Source: an uncultured Clostridia bacterium
GTDB lineage: Bacteria; Bacillota; Clostridia; Christensenellales; Aristaeellaceae
Length of the DNA: 51,786 bases
Assembly (NCBI GenBank): GCA_934621485.1
Contig: CAKTUS010000010.1
Coordinates: 1-51,786 of the forward strand
Reading direction: 5' to 3'
Under the pieces are notes generated by a model. It saw only the letters and a list, made by a program, of their open reading frames with translations, had not been told where the DNA came from and ran no database searches. The position numbers and the translations under genes are program-made. Below, piece by piece: positions 25,953 to 34,680 of this stretch; position 1 is the first letter of the stretch; every line of letters begins with the position of its first letter.

Positions 25953-27200
25953 TTATTCGGTTTTGCACTCAATGTCCGCGCCCAGCAGGCGCAGTTTTTG
26001 GGGCAGGTCCTGATAGCCGCGGACAATATGGTCCGCCGGGTCATGCAAAACCGTTTCGCCCTGGGCCAGCAGCCCGGCCAGCATCATGGCCGCTCCGCCC
26101 CGCAAATCGGTGGAGCGCATCACGGCTCCCTGAAGCGGCGCGCCGCCGTCTACCATCGCCACGGAGCCCTGCACCCGAATCCGCGCGCCCAGGCGGCTTA
26201 GCTCGCTCACATGCAAAAAGCGGTTTTCAAACACCGTTTCGTTCAGCATGCTGCGTCCGTGGCAGCACATAGCCACAACGGTCATGGGCGCCTGCATGTC
26301 CGTTGGAAAACCCGGGTAAGCTAAGGTGCGCAGCTCAAAGGGCGCTACGGCGGTACCGCTGAGCCGGATGCCGGCGGGCGTTTCCCGGATTCCCACGCCG
26401 GTTTCGCTCAGCTTGAACAAAAGAGAGCGCAAATGATCCGGATTTGCCCCTCGCACCAGCACGCTTCCCTCGGTGATGGCGGCGGCGCACAGCAGCGTGC
26501 CCGTTTCCACCCGGTCCGGAATGGGGTGGTACACCGCTCCATGGAGCCGCTCCACGCCCACAATGGTCACCTCGCCCGTACCCGCGCCGCTGATGCGCGC
26601 TCCCATCAGGTTCAGGCAGTTTGCCAGGTCGATGATTTCAGGCTCCTTGGCCGCGTTTTCAATGGTGGTGACGCCACGGGCCAGGGTGGCGGCCATCATG
26701 AGGTTTTCCGTGGCTCCCACGCTAGGCAGGTCCAGATACACCCGGCCGCCGGTGAGCCGGCCGCTGAGCTGCCGCTTGCCGCCCAGCGGATACACCCGGG
26801 CGCCCATGGCCTGCAGCCCCTTTACATGCAGGTCGATGGGCCGCTGGCCAATGGCGCAGCCGCCCGGCAGCCCCACGCAGGCGCTGCCTGTGCGGGCCAA
26901 AATGGGGCCCAGAATGAGGATGCTGGCCCGCAGCTTGCGCATGGTTTCGTCGTGAGACGGGCTTTGCGGCTGCAAGGCGCACACCGACACCTCCGAGCCG
27001 TTGCGCCGGATTTCCGCCCCGCAGTCGTGCAAAATGGCCAGCAGCGTGTCCACATCGGTAATGTGTGGCACCTCCCGCACCACCAGCGGCTCCTCGGTCA
27101 GCAATCCCGCCGCCAGAATGGGCAGCACCGCGTTTTTGGCGGTGCTCACCTGCACCTCGCCCGACAAGCGGGGCGAGCGCCGTATCAGATAGGTTGCCAT
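25953..27200 (-). CDS. murA: UDP-N-acetylglucosamine 1-carboxyvinyltransferase (MurA, copy 1)
   Basis: A 415-residue enzyme that transfers enolpyruvate to UDP-GlcNAc, the first committed step of peptidoglycan synthesis. ATG 27200 (MATYLIRRSPRLSGEV) has GAGGTGAGG upstream, and the longer open frame lacks homology. The substrate pair Lys-Asn in STAKNAVLP and the fosfomycin-target Cys115 in GGCAIGQRPIDLH are intact, as are VETGTLLCAAAITEG and the C-terminal DLRGGAAMMLAG loop. A second MurA lies at 45249. Two paralogues are normal in low-GC-type Firmicutes. Confidence 0.95.
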   Translation of the reverse strand: MATYLIRRSPRLSGEVQVSTAKNAVLPILAAGLLTEEPLVVREVPHITDVDTLLAILHDCGAEIRRNGSEVSVCALQPQSPSHDETMRKLRASILILGPILARTGSACVGLPGGCAIGQRPIDLHVKGLQAMGARVYPLGGKRQLSGRLTGGRVYLDLPSVGATENLMMAATLARGVTTIENAAKEPEIIDLANCLNLMGARISGAGTGEVTIVGVERLHGAVYHPIPDRVETGTLLCAAAITEGSVLVRGANPDHLRSLLFKLSETGVGIRETPAGIRLSGTAVAPFELRTLAYPGFPTDMQAPMTVVAMCCHGRSMLNETVFENRFLHVSELSRLGARIRVQGSVAMVDGGAPLQGAVMRSTDLRGGAAMMLAGLLAQGETVLHDPADHIVRGYQDLPQKLRLLGADIECKTE

Positions 27201-27543
27201 AACGGCCTCACCTCGTGAAGCGCGGCAATGAGACGCCAGGTTTCGTTTCGTGCCATGTTCCTTCCCTCCTGTCGCGCTCATTTTGGCCCGGCAATGGCAT
27301 TGGCATGTTGCGTGGAAGTGTTTTTCAGCGGGACCCGAGCAGACTGGAAAGCAGGATTTGGCCGGATAAGGCCGGGAAAGCGGCGCATCCTTCTTCAATG
27401 GGTGGATAGTTTTTCATATGTGCTTTGCCGCGCAAACATCCCTTTTTCCGCTTTCCTGTGCAAAAGGCGAAACGCGCACTTGTGTTCCCCTTTCAAACGT
27501 GCTATGATAGCAGGGAAACCACAGAAAGGAATCCTGCTCTGCC
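27201..27543. promoter_or_regulatory. murA-uvrB divergent intergenic region with uvrB promoter
   Basis: A 343-base divergent gap. For uvrB, TTGTGT (27480-27485) and TATGAT (27504-27509) are spaced by 18 bases. No standard LexA box (CGAAC-N4-GTTCG) is seen. GAAAC and GTTCC near 27467-27487 are too far apart. No clear murA promoter was found and no dispersed repeat is recognised. Confidence 0.5.
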
Positions 27544-29559
27544 ATGAACGACACATTTGTTTTGAAAGCTCCCTACGCCGCCAGCGGTGACCAGTCCGCA
27601 GCCATCGATTCGCTGTCCCAAGGCGTGCTGAGCGGGCTGAAAGACCAGGTGCTGCTGGGCGTTACCGGCAGCGGCAAAACCTTTACCATGGCTTCCATCA
27701 TTGAGCGGGTGCAAAAGCCCACGCTGGTGCTGGCCCACAACAAAACCCTGGCGGCCCAGCTGTGCAGCGAGCTGCGAGCTTTCTTTCCCGACAGTGCGGT
27801 GGAGTATTTCGTCAGCTATTACGATTACTACCAGCCCGAAGCCTACATTGCTTCCACCGATACCTACATCGAAAAGGACGCTTCCATCAACGAAGAAATC
27901 GACCGGCTGCGCCACAGCGCCACCGCCGCCGTGCGGGAACGCAAGGACGTGATCATTGTAGCCAGCGTCAGCTGTATTTACTCCATGGGCGACCCCAGCG
28001 AGTACGAAGGCATGATGGTAAGCATGCGCCCGGGCATGCAAATCAGCCGCAACCAGCTCATTGAAAAGCTGGTGGATATTCAATACACCCGCAACGACTT
28101 TGAGTTTACCCGCGGCAGCTTTCGGGTGCGGGGCGACGTGTTGGAAATCATTCCCGCTAACGAGCGGGAGCACGCTCTGCGCATTGAGTTTTTCGGCGAC
28201 GAAATCGACCGCATACGCGAAATCGAGGTGGTCAGCGGCAATGTGTTGAGCACGCTGGAGCACGCCTTGGTGTTCCCGGCCACCCACTACGCCATGGACC
28301 GGGAGAAAATGAACGAAAACATTGACGACATCGAACGGGATTTGGAAATCCGCGCCAAAGAGCTGGAGGACGAGGGGCAGCCGCTCTACGCCCTGCGGCT
28401 GCGTCAGCGCACCCGCTACGACATTGAAATGATGCGTCAAATCGGCTTTTGCACAGGAATTGAAAACTACAGCCGTTACTTTGACGGCCGCAAGCCCGGC
28501 GACGCGCCGTATTCCCTGCTGGATTACTTTCCCAAGGACTTTTTGATGTTTATCGACGAAAGCCACGTAACCGTGCCTCAGGTGCGGGCCATGTACAACG
28601 GCGACCGGGCCCGAAAAAAGGCGCTGGTGGACTACGGCTTCCGTCTGCCCTCGGCCTATGATAACCGTCCTCTGTTGTTTGACGAGTTCCGTCAGCGGCA
28701 AAACCAGACCATCTACGTCAGCGCCACCCCCGCTCCCTACGAGCTGGATATTGCCCAGAATGTGGTGGAGCAGATCATTCGTCCCACGGGGCTCATCGAT
28801 CCGCTCATTGTGCTGCGCCCCGCCACCGGCCAGGTGGACGACCTGGTAGGGCAGATTAACCAGACCGTGGACAAGGGGGGACGGGTGCTGGTTACCACCC
28901 TGACCAAGCGCATGGCCGAAAGCCTGACCGATTACCTGAAAAATCTGGGGATCCGGGTGCGTTATCTGCACAGCGATATTCAAACCATGGAGCGCACCCA
29001 GCTGATTCGCGACCTGCGCCTGGGCGAGTTTGACGTGCTGGTGGGCATCAACCTGCTGCGCGAGGGCCTGGACATGCCGGAGGTGAGCCTGGTGGCCATC
29101 CTGGATGCGGACAAGGAGGGCTTCCTGCGCAGCGAAACCAGCCTGATTCAAACCATTGGCCGCGCCGCCCGCAACGTGGACGGCCGGGTGATTCTTTACG
29201 GAGACATTTTGACCGAAAGCATGGAAAAGGCCATCAACGAAACCAATCGCCGCCGCGCCTTGCAGGAGGCGTACAACAAGCTGCACGGCATCACTCCGCA
29301 AAGCGTGAAGAGCACCGTGCAGGCCCTTTTGCGCATTACCGACAGCATGCAGGAAAACAAGCCCGACGGCATGAGCGACGAGGAGCTTCAGGAATTGATG
29401 AAGAGCGTGGAGGACCAGATGCTTTCCGCCGCCAAGGAGCTGGACTTTGAAAAGGCCGCCAAGCTGCGGGACGAGCTGTTCCGTCTCAAGGGCGAGGGCG
29501 GCAAAGAAATCCAAAAGCCGCAGGTAAAGCGCCATCGCCGGCCGAAAAAACGCTATTGA
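27544..29559 (+). CDS. uvrB: Excinuclease ABC subunit B
   Basis: A 671-residue UvrB, the damage-verifying helicase of nucleotide excision repair that loads UvrC. Full length and intact: Walker A GVTGSGKT (39-46), beta-hairpin YYDYYQPEAYI, DEAD-type IDESH, helicase motif VI QTIGRAARN, and the C-terminal UVR domain (MLSAAKELDFEKAAKLRDEL) that binds UvrC. The start is the ATG behind AGAAAGGAAT. uvrA does not lie directly downstream, unlike in many Firmicutes. Confidence 0.97.
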   Translation: MNDTFVLKAPYAASGDQSAAIDSLSQGVLSGLKDQVLLGVTGSGKTFTMASIIERVQKPTLVLAHNKTLAAQLCSELRAFFPDSAVEYFVSYYDYYQPEAYIASTDTYIEKDASINEEIDRLRHSATAAVRERKDVIIVASVSCIYSMGDPSEYEGMMVSMRPGMQISRNQLIEKLVDIQYTRNDFEFTRGSFRVRGDVLEIIPANEREHALRIEFFGDEIDRIREIEVVSGNVLSTLEHALVFPATHYAMDREKMNENIDDIERDLEIRAKELEDEGQPLYALRLRQRTRYDIEMMRQIGFCTGIENYSRYFDGRKPGDAPYSLLDYFPKDFLMFIDESHVTVPQVRAMYNGDRARKKALVDYGFRLPSAYDNRPLLFDEFRQRQNQTIYVSATPAPYELDIAQNVVEQIIRPTGLIDPLIVLRPATGQVDDLVGQINQTVDKGGRVLVTTLTKRMAESLTDYLKNLGIRVRYLHSDIQTMERTQLIRDLRLGEFDVLVGINLLREGLDMPEVSLVAILDADKEGFLRSETSLIQTIGRAARNVDGRVILYGDILTESMEKAINETNRRRALQEAYNKLHGITPQSVKSTVQALLRITDSMQENKPDGMSDEELQELMKSVEDQMLSAAKELDFEKAAKLRDELFRLKGEGGKEIQKPQVKRHRRPKKRY

Positions 29560-29588
29560 GAAACCGACGCAAAAGCCTTGTTTCTCAA
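29556..29588 (+). other. Hairpin overlapping the uvrB stop codon
   Basis: TTGAGAAAC (29556-29564) and GTTTCTCAA (29580-29588) can pair across the stop codon. There is no T-tract, so it is more likely a message-end stabiliser than a terminator. Confidence 0.45.
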
Positions 29589-30464
29589 GGGATTGAAAGA
29601 GTGGAGGGGCAAAAGGCGGCTTAGCGGCTCAATCACTGTGAAGACCGCTGCCGTAGCTCTCCCTCGTTTCGCACTTCACCTGCGGGGCGCTACCGCCCAT
29701 GGCGGTTGTGCCCAATAGGTACCCGTCCCTAAGCCTTTTGCCACAGGGCTTTCCCTGCGAACCAGCCGGCCGTCGCGGATGCAAACTCTCATATATGGTT
29801 TTTTCGAAATGAAAATTGCAGTTCTCCGATATGCCCAGGGAGCCGGCGAGTGAAGCGGCGGGGCTTTCTTTTCTGCTGAAAGCTTCAGGAGGTTTTCCCT
29901 TTTCCTGAGGCTAAGGTGTTTATCGTGGCTCATCGATTCTCTCTTTTCGTTGATCGTCTGCAAACACTATGAGCCGCAAATTCTTCTTGCTGTTGTCCTT
30001 ACATTCGTAAATTCAAAGACAGCAAAAAACCGTTCGGTTTTTGAAAACCAAACGGTTTAACCCGTCCTTGAACCCATTTGGGGAAGTGGTCGGCAGCTCT
30101 TCTGATGGGCATGATATTGCTGACCTGCAAATGCAAACGTTCTTTTTTCGGCACGCCGCGCCCAGGCGGGCGGGATGTTTTCAGCTTCGCCAAAGCTTTC
30201 CGCCAGATCCAAAAAGCTCGCCGTCAGGCGAGCTTCAGACTGTCGAAAAAAACCTGATGGCCGCCGTCGCCTGGAAGCAGCGCTTCGCCGGTTCGCGGGG
30301 AAAGTGCTGCGGCATAAGGCGTAGGGGCTCCGCCCCTAAAACCCCGGCAGGCGGCAGTGCCTCCTGCACCTCCACTTTTTCAGCAACCTGAAACTCGCCG
30401 TCAGGCGAGCCTTTTGGACGGCCTAAGCCGTTTGTACCCCCCAACGCAACCCGGGATACGGAGT
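29589..30464. repeat. Repeat-containing gap between uvrB and flavodoxin
   Basis: Nearly 900 bases without a supported gene between convergent genes. CGCCCATGGCGGTTGTGCCC at 29694-29713 matches the copy near 20960. An A/T-flanked hairpin with arms AAACCGTT/AACGGTTT lies at 30027-30058. On the minus strand it is followed by TTTTTTG and can terminate the flavodoxin transcript. TGTCGAAAAA (30241-30250) is followed by module alpha at 30347-30367 with one substitution in its left arm, and by the CTCGCC-GTCA-GGCGAG hairpin near 30394. Confidence 0.75.
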
Positions 30465-30893
30465 TCAGCCTTTCCCCGCCAGCTTTTGACCCAGGGCGCG
30501 GCATTGGTCCAGGGCCTCGCTGTCGGGAGCATCCTGGCAAATGACACTGTCGGCAACCAGGACAATGCCGTCCGCCACGCAGCGTTCCTCCCAAGAACGC
30601 ATCCATTCGCCGTCGCCCCAGCCATAGGAGCCGAAGAGCGCAGCGTTTTTCCCCGAAAGTCCGCATTCACACTGGGTGAACATGGGGTCAAATTCGCCCT
30701 CCTCGAGCACCTCGGCTCCCATGGCGGGACAACCAAAGGCAAATGTATCATAATCGGCCGTTTGAGCCGAGGTAAAGCGGTCGGCCGTGTATACGTCGGC
30801 CTGCCCGCCCGCCGCCTGGATTCCTTCCGCCACAGCCTGCGCCATGGCTTCCGTATTGCCGGTACCGCTCCAGTAAACAACCGCTGTTTTCAT
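30465..30893 (-). CDS. Flavodoxin
   Basis: A 142-residue FMN electron carrier. ATG 30893 has GAAGGAAG upstream. The phosphate-binding loop is VVYWSGTGNTEAMAQ, followed by the typical DYDTFAFGCPAMG and LFGSYGWGDGEWMRSW flavin-contact loops. Flavodoxins replace ferredoxin when iron is short. The adjacent DUF3793 gene and the TTAG-N6-CTAA operators upstream fit metal-responsive expression, though this is inferred. Confidence 0.95.
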   Translation of the reverse strand: MKTAVVYWSGTGNTEAMAQAVAEGIQAAGGQADVYTADRFTSAQTADYDTFAFGCPAMGAEVLEEGEFDPMFTQCECGLSGKNAALFGSYGWGDGEWMRSWEERCVADGIVLVADSVICQDAPDSEALDQCRALGQKLAGKG

Positions 30894-30922
30894 GTTATTC
30901 TTCCTTCTTTCTTTGTGTTTTG

Positions 30923-31471
30923 TTAAACCGCTACGGTCAGCCGTTCCATATTCTTTCCCGTAGCATATTGCTTTAGGTAGATTGCCGTACACTTTTTGTA
31001 CAGGGCAAAGACGCGCTTCGCCGTTTCCACATTGCCGTACACCTTCCAGCAGCCGGTGCATTTGGCGTCGGCCTTGCGGTGAATGAAGCCGTCCACATCC
31101 TCCGGCGGATAGCCCAGGAACAGGCCGATTTCATGGGGAAAATCGCCTCCCTGAGCCAGGCGCCCGTGCAGGCAGGCAAGGCAGCGGCCGGGACTGCCGC
31201 AGGGGTATCCCCGTTCGCCCAGCAGCTGCCGGGCTTTTTCATCCGTCAGGTCGCGGCTTAACCGGCTGGGCCGGTACACGTAAATCAGGCCCACATTGTC
31301 CTGATAGCGCAGGGGCAGCACCCGCAGCCCCTTGCCGCCAAGCCGGCGGTTCAGCGCCCGCACGGCGTCCAGCATGGCTTGACGCGAGTCAAAGCGGCAG
31401 GTGAACATGTTGCCGGTTTTGATGGACGCCAGCGTGGGCGCGCAGCAGCGAATGACCAATTCCTCCGACAT
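30923..31471 (-). CDS. DUF3793 family protein
   Basis: A 182-residue cytoplasmic protein of unknown biochemical function. Members occur in clostridia, commonly beside flavodoxin genes, as here. Diagnostic blocks are the N-terminal CCAPTLASIKTGNMF, FPHEIGLFLGYPPEDVDGF and CTGCWKVYGNVETAKRVF. Conserved cysteines could bind metal or haem, but that is speculation. AGGAGGAAG precedes the ATG. The 29-base gap to flavodoxin suggests one transcript from the promoter at 31582-31610. Confidence 0.9.
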   Translation of the reverse strand: MSEELVIRCCAPTLASIKTGNMFTCRFDSRQAMLDAVRALNRRLGGKGLRVLPLRYQDNVGLIYVYRPSRLSRDLTDEKARQLLGERGYPCGSPGRCLACLHGRLAQGGDFPHEIGLFLGYPPEDVDGFIHRKADAKCTGCWKVYGNVETAKRVFALYKKCTAIYLKQYATGKNMERLTVAV

Positions 31472-31487
31472 GGGCTTCCTCCTACAA

Positions 31488-31610
31488 GTTAGAATATTCT
31501 AACCTTTCTTCTGAAAAGAATCGTTGCAGAGAAGTGGGCAAACCTGCAACGATTAAGAGTTAGTATCAACTAACCACCGATACTATATCATAGCTCCCGT
31601 ACTCTGTCAA
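31488..31610 (-). promoter_or_regulatory. Promoter, two palindromic operators and leader hairpin for DUF3793-flavodoxin
   Basis: On the minus strand TTGACA (31605-31610) and TATAGT (31582-31587) are spaced by 17 bases. GTTAGTATCAACTAAC (31559-31574) covers the expected start site, and the perfect palindrome GTTAGAATATTCTAAC (31488-31503) sits just before the ribosome binding site. Both share GTTAG-N6-CTAAC. Between them an 11-base inverted repeat, AATCGTTGCAG/CTGCAACGATT (31519-31529 and 31544-31554), forms a leader hairpin. The half-sites recall DtxR-family metalloregulator sites, but the regulator cannot be named. Confidence 0.7.
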
Positions 31611-31688
31611 CCCTTTTTTTATAAAATCTCTCCGCAGGAGCAGGGTGTAAATTTCCCCCTTGAAAAGGCTGTGCAAATCGGGGTTTTA

Positions 31689-31697
31689 TGTTATACT
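31689..31697 (+). promoter_or_regulatory. Extended -10 promoter for radA
   Basis: TGTTATACT combines a TG extension with TATACT (31692-31697). No good -35 is seen at the right distance. TTTGTCGAAA (31721-31730) follows. The leader to the proposed radA start is about 175 bases and has no recognised structure. Confidence 0.45.
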
Positions 31698-31877
31698 GGC
31701 ATAGTGATATGCTGGGTTGGTTTGTCGAAACGGGACGAACGGTTTCGTGCTCTTCGACAGCATTTTGCTCCTTTTGCTATGGCAAAGCGGCATGGCCTGC
31801 GTTATGATGGGCTCAAGCCAACCGGGCGGCATGAACCATTTGCAGAGCCGTCTTGGGCGGCGGAACAGGAGCGTACC

Positions 31878-33254
31878 TTGGCCAAGGAAAAAACCTGTTA
31901 TGTTTGCCTTTCCTGCGGATATGAAGCGCCGCGGTGGCTGGGCTGCTGCCCGGATTGCGGCGAATGGAACACCTTTGAAGAGCGCAAGGCGGCCCCGCCG
32001 GCAGCTGGCGGCAAAACGGCGGAAAAGGCTGCCAAGTACCAAACCACACACCAGGAGGATCCCATTCCCCTGTCCCAGGTGGAGGAGAAGGCAGAAGACC
32101 GCTCCACCACCGGCAACGAGGAACTGGACCGCGTGCTGGGCGGCGGCCTGGTGCCCGGCAGCGCCATTCTTATCGGCGGCGATCCCGGCATCGGAAAAAG
32201 CACCTTGCTGCTGCAGGTGGCGTCGTCCCTGAGCCAGCGTATGCGCGTTTTGTATGTCAGCGGCGAGGAAAGCGCACGGCAGATCAAAATGCGGGCGGTG
32301 CGCATCGGCGTTGCCCAGGACAAGCTGTATGTGCTTACGGAAAACGATGTGGAAAGCGTGCTGGAAAAGTGCGCCCGCATGCAGCCGGACGTGTTGATCA
32401 TCGACAGTATTCAAACCATGGTATCCGAGGACAGCGCTTCTGCGCCGGGCAGCGTAAGCCAGGTGCGCCAAAGCGCCGGCGCCATTGTGCGCTATGCCAA
32501 GCAAAGCGGCGTCAGCGTGTTCATCGTGGGCCATGTAACCAAAGAAGGCAGCCTGGCAGGTCCCCGCATTTTGGAGCACATGGTGGACGCCGTGCTCTAC
32601 TTTGAAGGCGACCGTCAGCATGAGTACCGTCTGCTGCGCGCCGTGAAAAACCGCTTCGGATCGGTCAACGAACTGGGCGTATTTGAAATGCGCAAGGAAG
32701 GCATGGTTCCCGTACCCAATCCCAGCGAAAGCCTGCTCAGCCAGCGGGCCAGAGGAGCCAGCGGCAGCGTGGTGTTCTGCACCCTGCAAGGCAGCCGGCC
32801 CATTCTGTGCGACCTGCAGGCCCTGGCAGCCCGGTCGTTTTACGCCGTGCCCAAGCGCACGGTAGGCGGCATGGATTCCAGCCGGGTGGCGCTGCTGCTG
32901 GCGGTCATGGAAAAACGCGCCGGCAAAAAGCTGTTTGATCAGGATGTGTACATCAACGTAGCAGGCGGCCTAGCGCTGAGTGACCCGGCGGCCGACCTGG
33001 CCGTGTGCGTAGCCGTAGCTTCCAGCCTGATGGGCTTTACGCTGTCGGCAAGCCTGAGCGTGATGGGCGAGGTGGGCCTGTGCGGCGAGGTACGCCCGGT
33101 GGCCCAGTGCGAGCGGCGCGTGGCCGAGTGCGTGCGTCTGGGCTTTACGGAATTGGTGGTTCCCAAACAAAACATGAAGCATTTGAAACCCATTGAAGGC
33201 GTGCAAATCACCGGTGTGGATACGCTCATGCAGGCGCTTGCCGTGCTTCATTGA
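31878..33254 (+). CDS. radA: DNA repair protein RadA
   Basis: A 458-residue RecA-like branch-migration helicase. I choose TTG 31878 (decoded MAKEKTCYVC), with AGGAG six bases upstream. This gives the normal family length, while the open frame before it is unrelated. The zinc finger CxxC pairs are at residues 10-13 and 24-27 (CLSCGYEAPRWLGCCPDC). Walker A is GGDPGIGKST, the RadA-specific motif is KNRFGSVNE, and a Lon-like C-terminal domain follows (GGLALSDPAADLAVCVAVA). A YacL-like gene follows after 21 bases. Confidence 0.95.
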   Translation: MAKEKTCYVCLSCGYEAPRWLGCCPDCGEWNTFEERKAAPPAAGGKTAEKAAKYQTTHQEDPIPLSQVEEKAEDRSTTGNEELDRVLGGGLVPGSAILIGGDPGIGKSTLLLQVASSLSQRMRVLYVSGEESARQIKMRAVRIGVAQDKLYVLTENDVESVLEKCARMQPDVLIIDSIQTMVSEDSASAPGSVSQVRQSAGAIVRYAKQSGVSVFIVGHVTKEGSLAGPRILEHMVDAVLYFEGDRQHEYRLLRAVKNRFGSVNELGVFEMRKEGMVPVPNPSESLLSQRARGASGSVVFCTLQGSRPILCDLQALAARSFYAVPKRTVGGMDSSRVALLLAVMEKRAGKKLFDQDVYINVAGGLALSDPAADLAVCVAVASSLMGFTLSASLSVMGEVGLCGEVRPVAQCERRVAECVRLGFTELVVPKQNMKHLKPIEGVQITGVDTLMQALAVLH

Positions 33255-33275
33255 CACAAAAAGGCAGGTTGTATC

Positions 33276-34445
33276 ATGACAAAGAGCAGCAAATTTATGG
33301 AGCGGCTGATGCGGTTTATCATCACGCTGCTGGGCGCCGGCGTAGGCGCGGGTATTGCGGCGCTGATTTTGCCCTTTCTGAGCCGCCGTTATCCGGAGTT
33401 TACCGCCAGCCCATTGGGGCCCGCCATGGCTTATATTGGGCTGATTCTTGTGGGCGCCCTGGTCTTTTTTGCATTTTCCTATACCCTGTATACCCGTTGC
33501 ATGCAGATGATGGCCGTTCTGGAGCGGCGGTGGGACGCCATTCCCAGCCGTCAGGGTATGCTGATGCTGGTGGGGCTCATTGCCGGTCTCGTTGTGGCGG
33601 CGCTGGTAACCCAGTTGATTCTCTCCATGGGGGCAACCCTGCTCACCATCAGCTTCAGCGCGCTCATGTATGTGATTCTGGGGTATGTGGGCATGCGCAT
33701 CGGCATGCACCGTTACCGCGAAGGCGGGCGCTTTGGCCGGCTGCATCGCCGCTCCCGCCAAACGGAGGATGGGCTGCTGGACGAAGCGGCGCTGGCCATG
33801 GCCGGTGAGGAAGAGGAAAGCGCAGACGCGCCGGGGATTCCGCCCAAATACCTGGACACCTCCGTCATCATCGACGGCCGTATTCTGGACATTGTGAAAA
33901 CCGGCTTTCTGGAAGGCGACATTGTGGTGGCCCAGTTTGTGCTGGCGGAGCTGCGGCACATTGCCGACAGCGGCGACGCCATGCGCCGGGCCCGTGGCCG
34001 CCGGGGGCTGGATGTGCTGGGTAAGCTGCGGGAACTGAACACGCCCATCGTAATTGAAGAAACGGATTATCCCGACGTAGACGAGGTGGATGTAAAGCTG
34101 CTGCGCCTGTGCCGCGACAAGGGCGGCATTGTGGTCACCAACGATTATAACCTGAACAAGGTGGCGGGCGTTACGGGGATTCGGGTGTTGAACATCAACG
34201 ATTTGGCCAATGCAGTCAAGCCCATGCTGATGGCCGGAGAAGAAATGAACGTGCAAATTGTGCGGGAAGGCAAGGAGCCTGGTCAGGGCGTGGCCTATCT
34301 GGACGACGGCACCATGATTGTGGTGGAAAACGGACGCCGCCACGTGGGCGAAACCATTGCCGTGGTGGTGACCACCGTTTTACAGACCAGCGCCGGCCGC
34401 ATGATCTTTACCCGACTGAAAACCCCCGATGAAAAAGCCTGCTGA
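33276..34445 (+). CDS. PIN/TRAM domain membrane protein (YacL-like)
   Basis: A 389-residue protein. Four membrane segments occupy about residues 10-140, starting IITLLGAGVGAGIAALIL. A PIN nuclease-like domain (LDTSVIIDGRILDIV, VLAELRHIADSGD, VDVKLLRLC, GIVVTNDYNLN) carries the acidic metal ligands, and a C-terminal TRAM RNA-binding domain (GQGVAYLDDGTMIVVENGRRH) follows. In Bacillus it lies after radA and disA, but here no disA lies between. Likely a membrane-tethered ribonuclease, though substrates are unknown. Confidence 0.92.
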   Translation: MTKSSKFMERLMRFIITLLGAGVGAGIAALILPFLSRRYPEFTASPLGPAMAYIGLILVGALVFFAFSYTLYTRCMQMMAVLERRWDAIPSRQGMLMLVGLIAGLVVAALVTQLILSMGATLLTISFSALMYVILGYVGMRIGMHRYREGGRFGRLHRRSRQTEDGLLDEAALAMAGEEEESADAPGIPPKYLDTSVIIDGRILDIVKTGFLEGDIVVAQFVLAELRHIADSGDAMRRARGRRGLDVLGKLRELNTPIVIEETDYPDVDEVDVKLLRLCRDKGGIVVTNDYNLNKVAGVTGIRVLNINDLANAVKPMLMAGEEMNVQIVREGKEPGQGVAYLDDGTMIVVENGRRHVGETIAVVVTTVLQTSAGRMIFTRLKTPDEKAC

Positions 34446-34461
34446 CAAAAGCCTGGCTGAC

Positions 34462-34507
34462 AAAAAGCCGTTTTCTTTTCGACGTTTGAAAAAGGAAACG
34501 GCTTTTT
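34462..34507 (+). terminator. Terminator after yacL-like gene
   Basis: Arms AAAAAGCCGTTT and AAACGGCTTTTT frame an A/T-rich loop, with T and A tracts on both sides. It lies between convergent genes and may act in both directions. Confidence 0.75.
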
Positions 34508-34680
34508 GGGTTTATGGGCTTTCGCAAAAGACGCCCGGCCATTGGATACCGCCGCCTGCTTTGGCGGCCTGCCTCTTTGCCCAGAATTCACGCCGCTTCC
34601 GCCAAAGGCTCTGCCGGGAACCGGCGTGAATAAACGCTTTCAGAACGAACGGAAAAACCGGGCGCATGGCGGCGGACGGC

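Noticed and set aside
27467..27487. Possible LexA site before uvrB (GAAAC ... GTTCC)
   Set aside because: The half-sites are about ten bases apart, not four as in the Firmicutes SOS box.
27502..29535. Very long open frame on the strand opposite uvrB
   Set aside because: It is an antisense shadow of a conserved gene in GC-rich DNA: His/Gln/Ala-rich product, no ribosome binding site, no family pattern.
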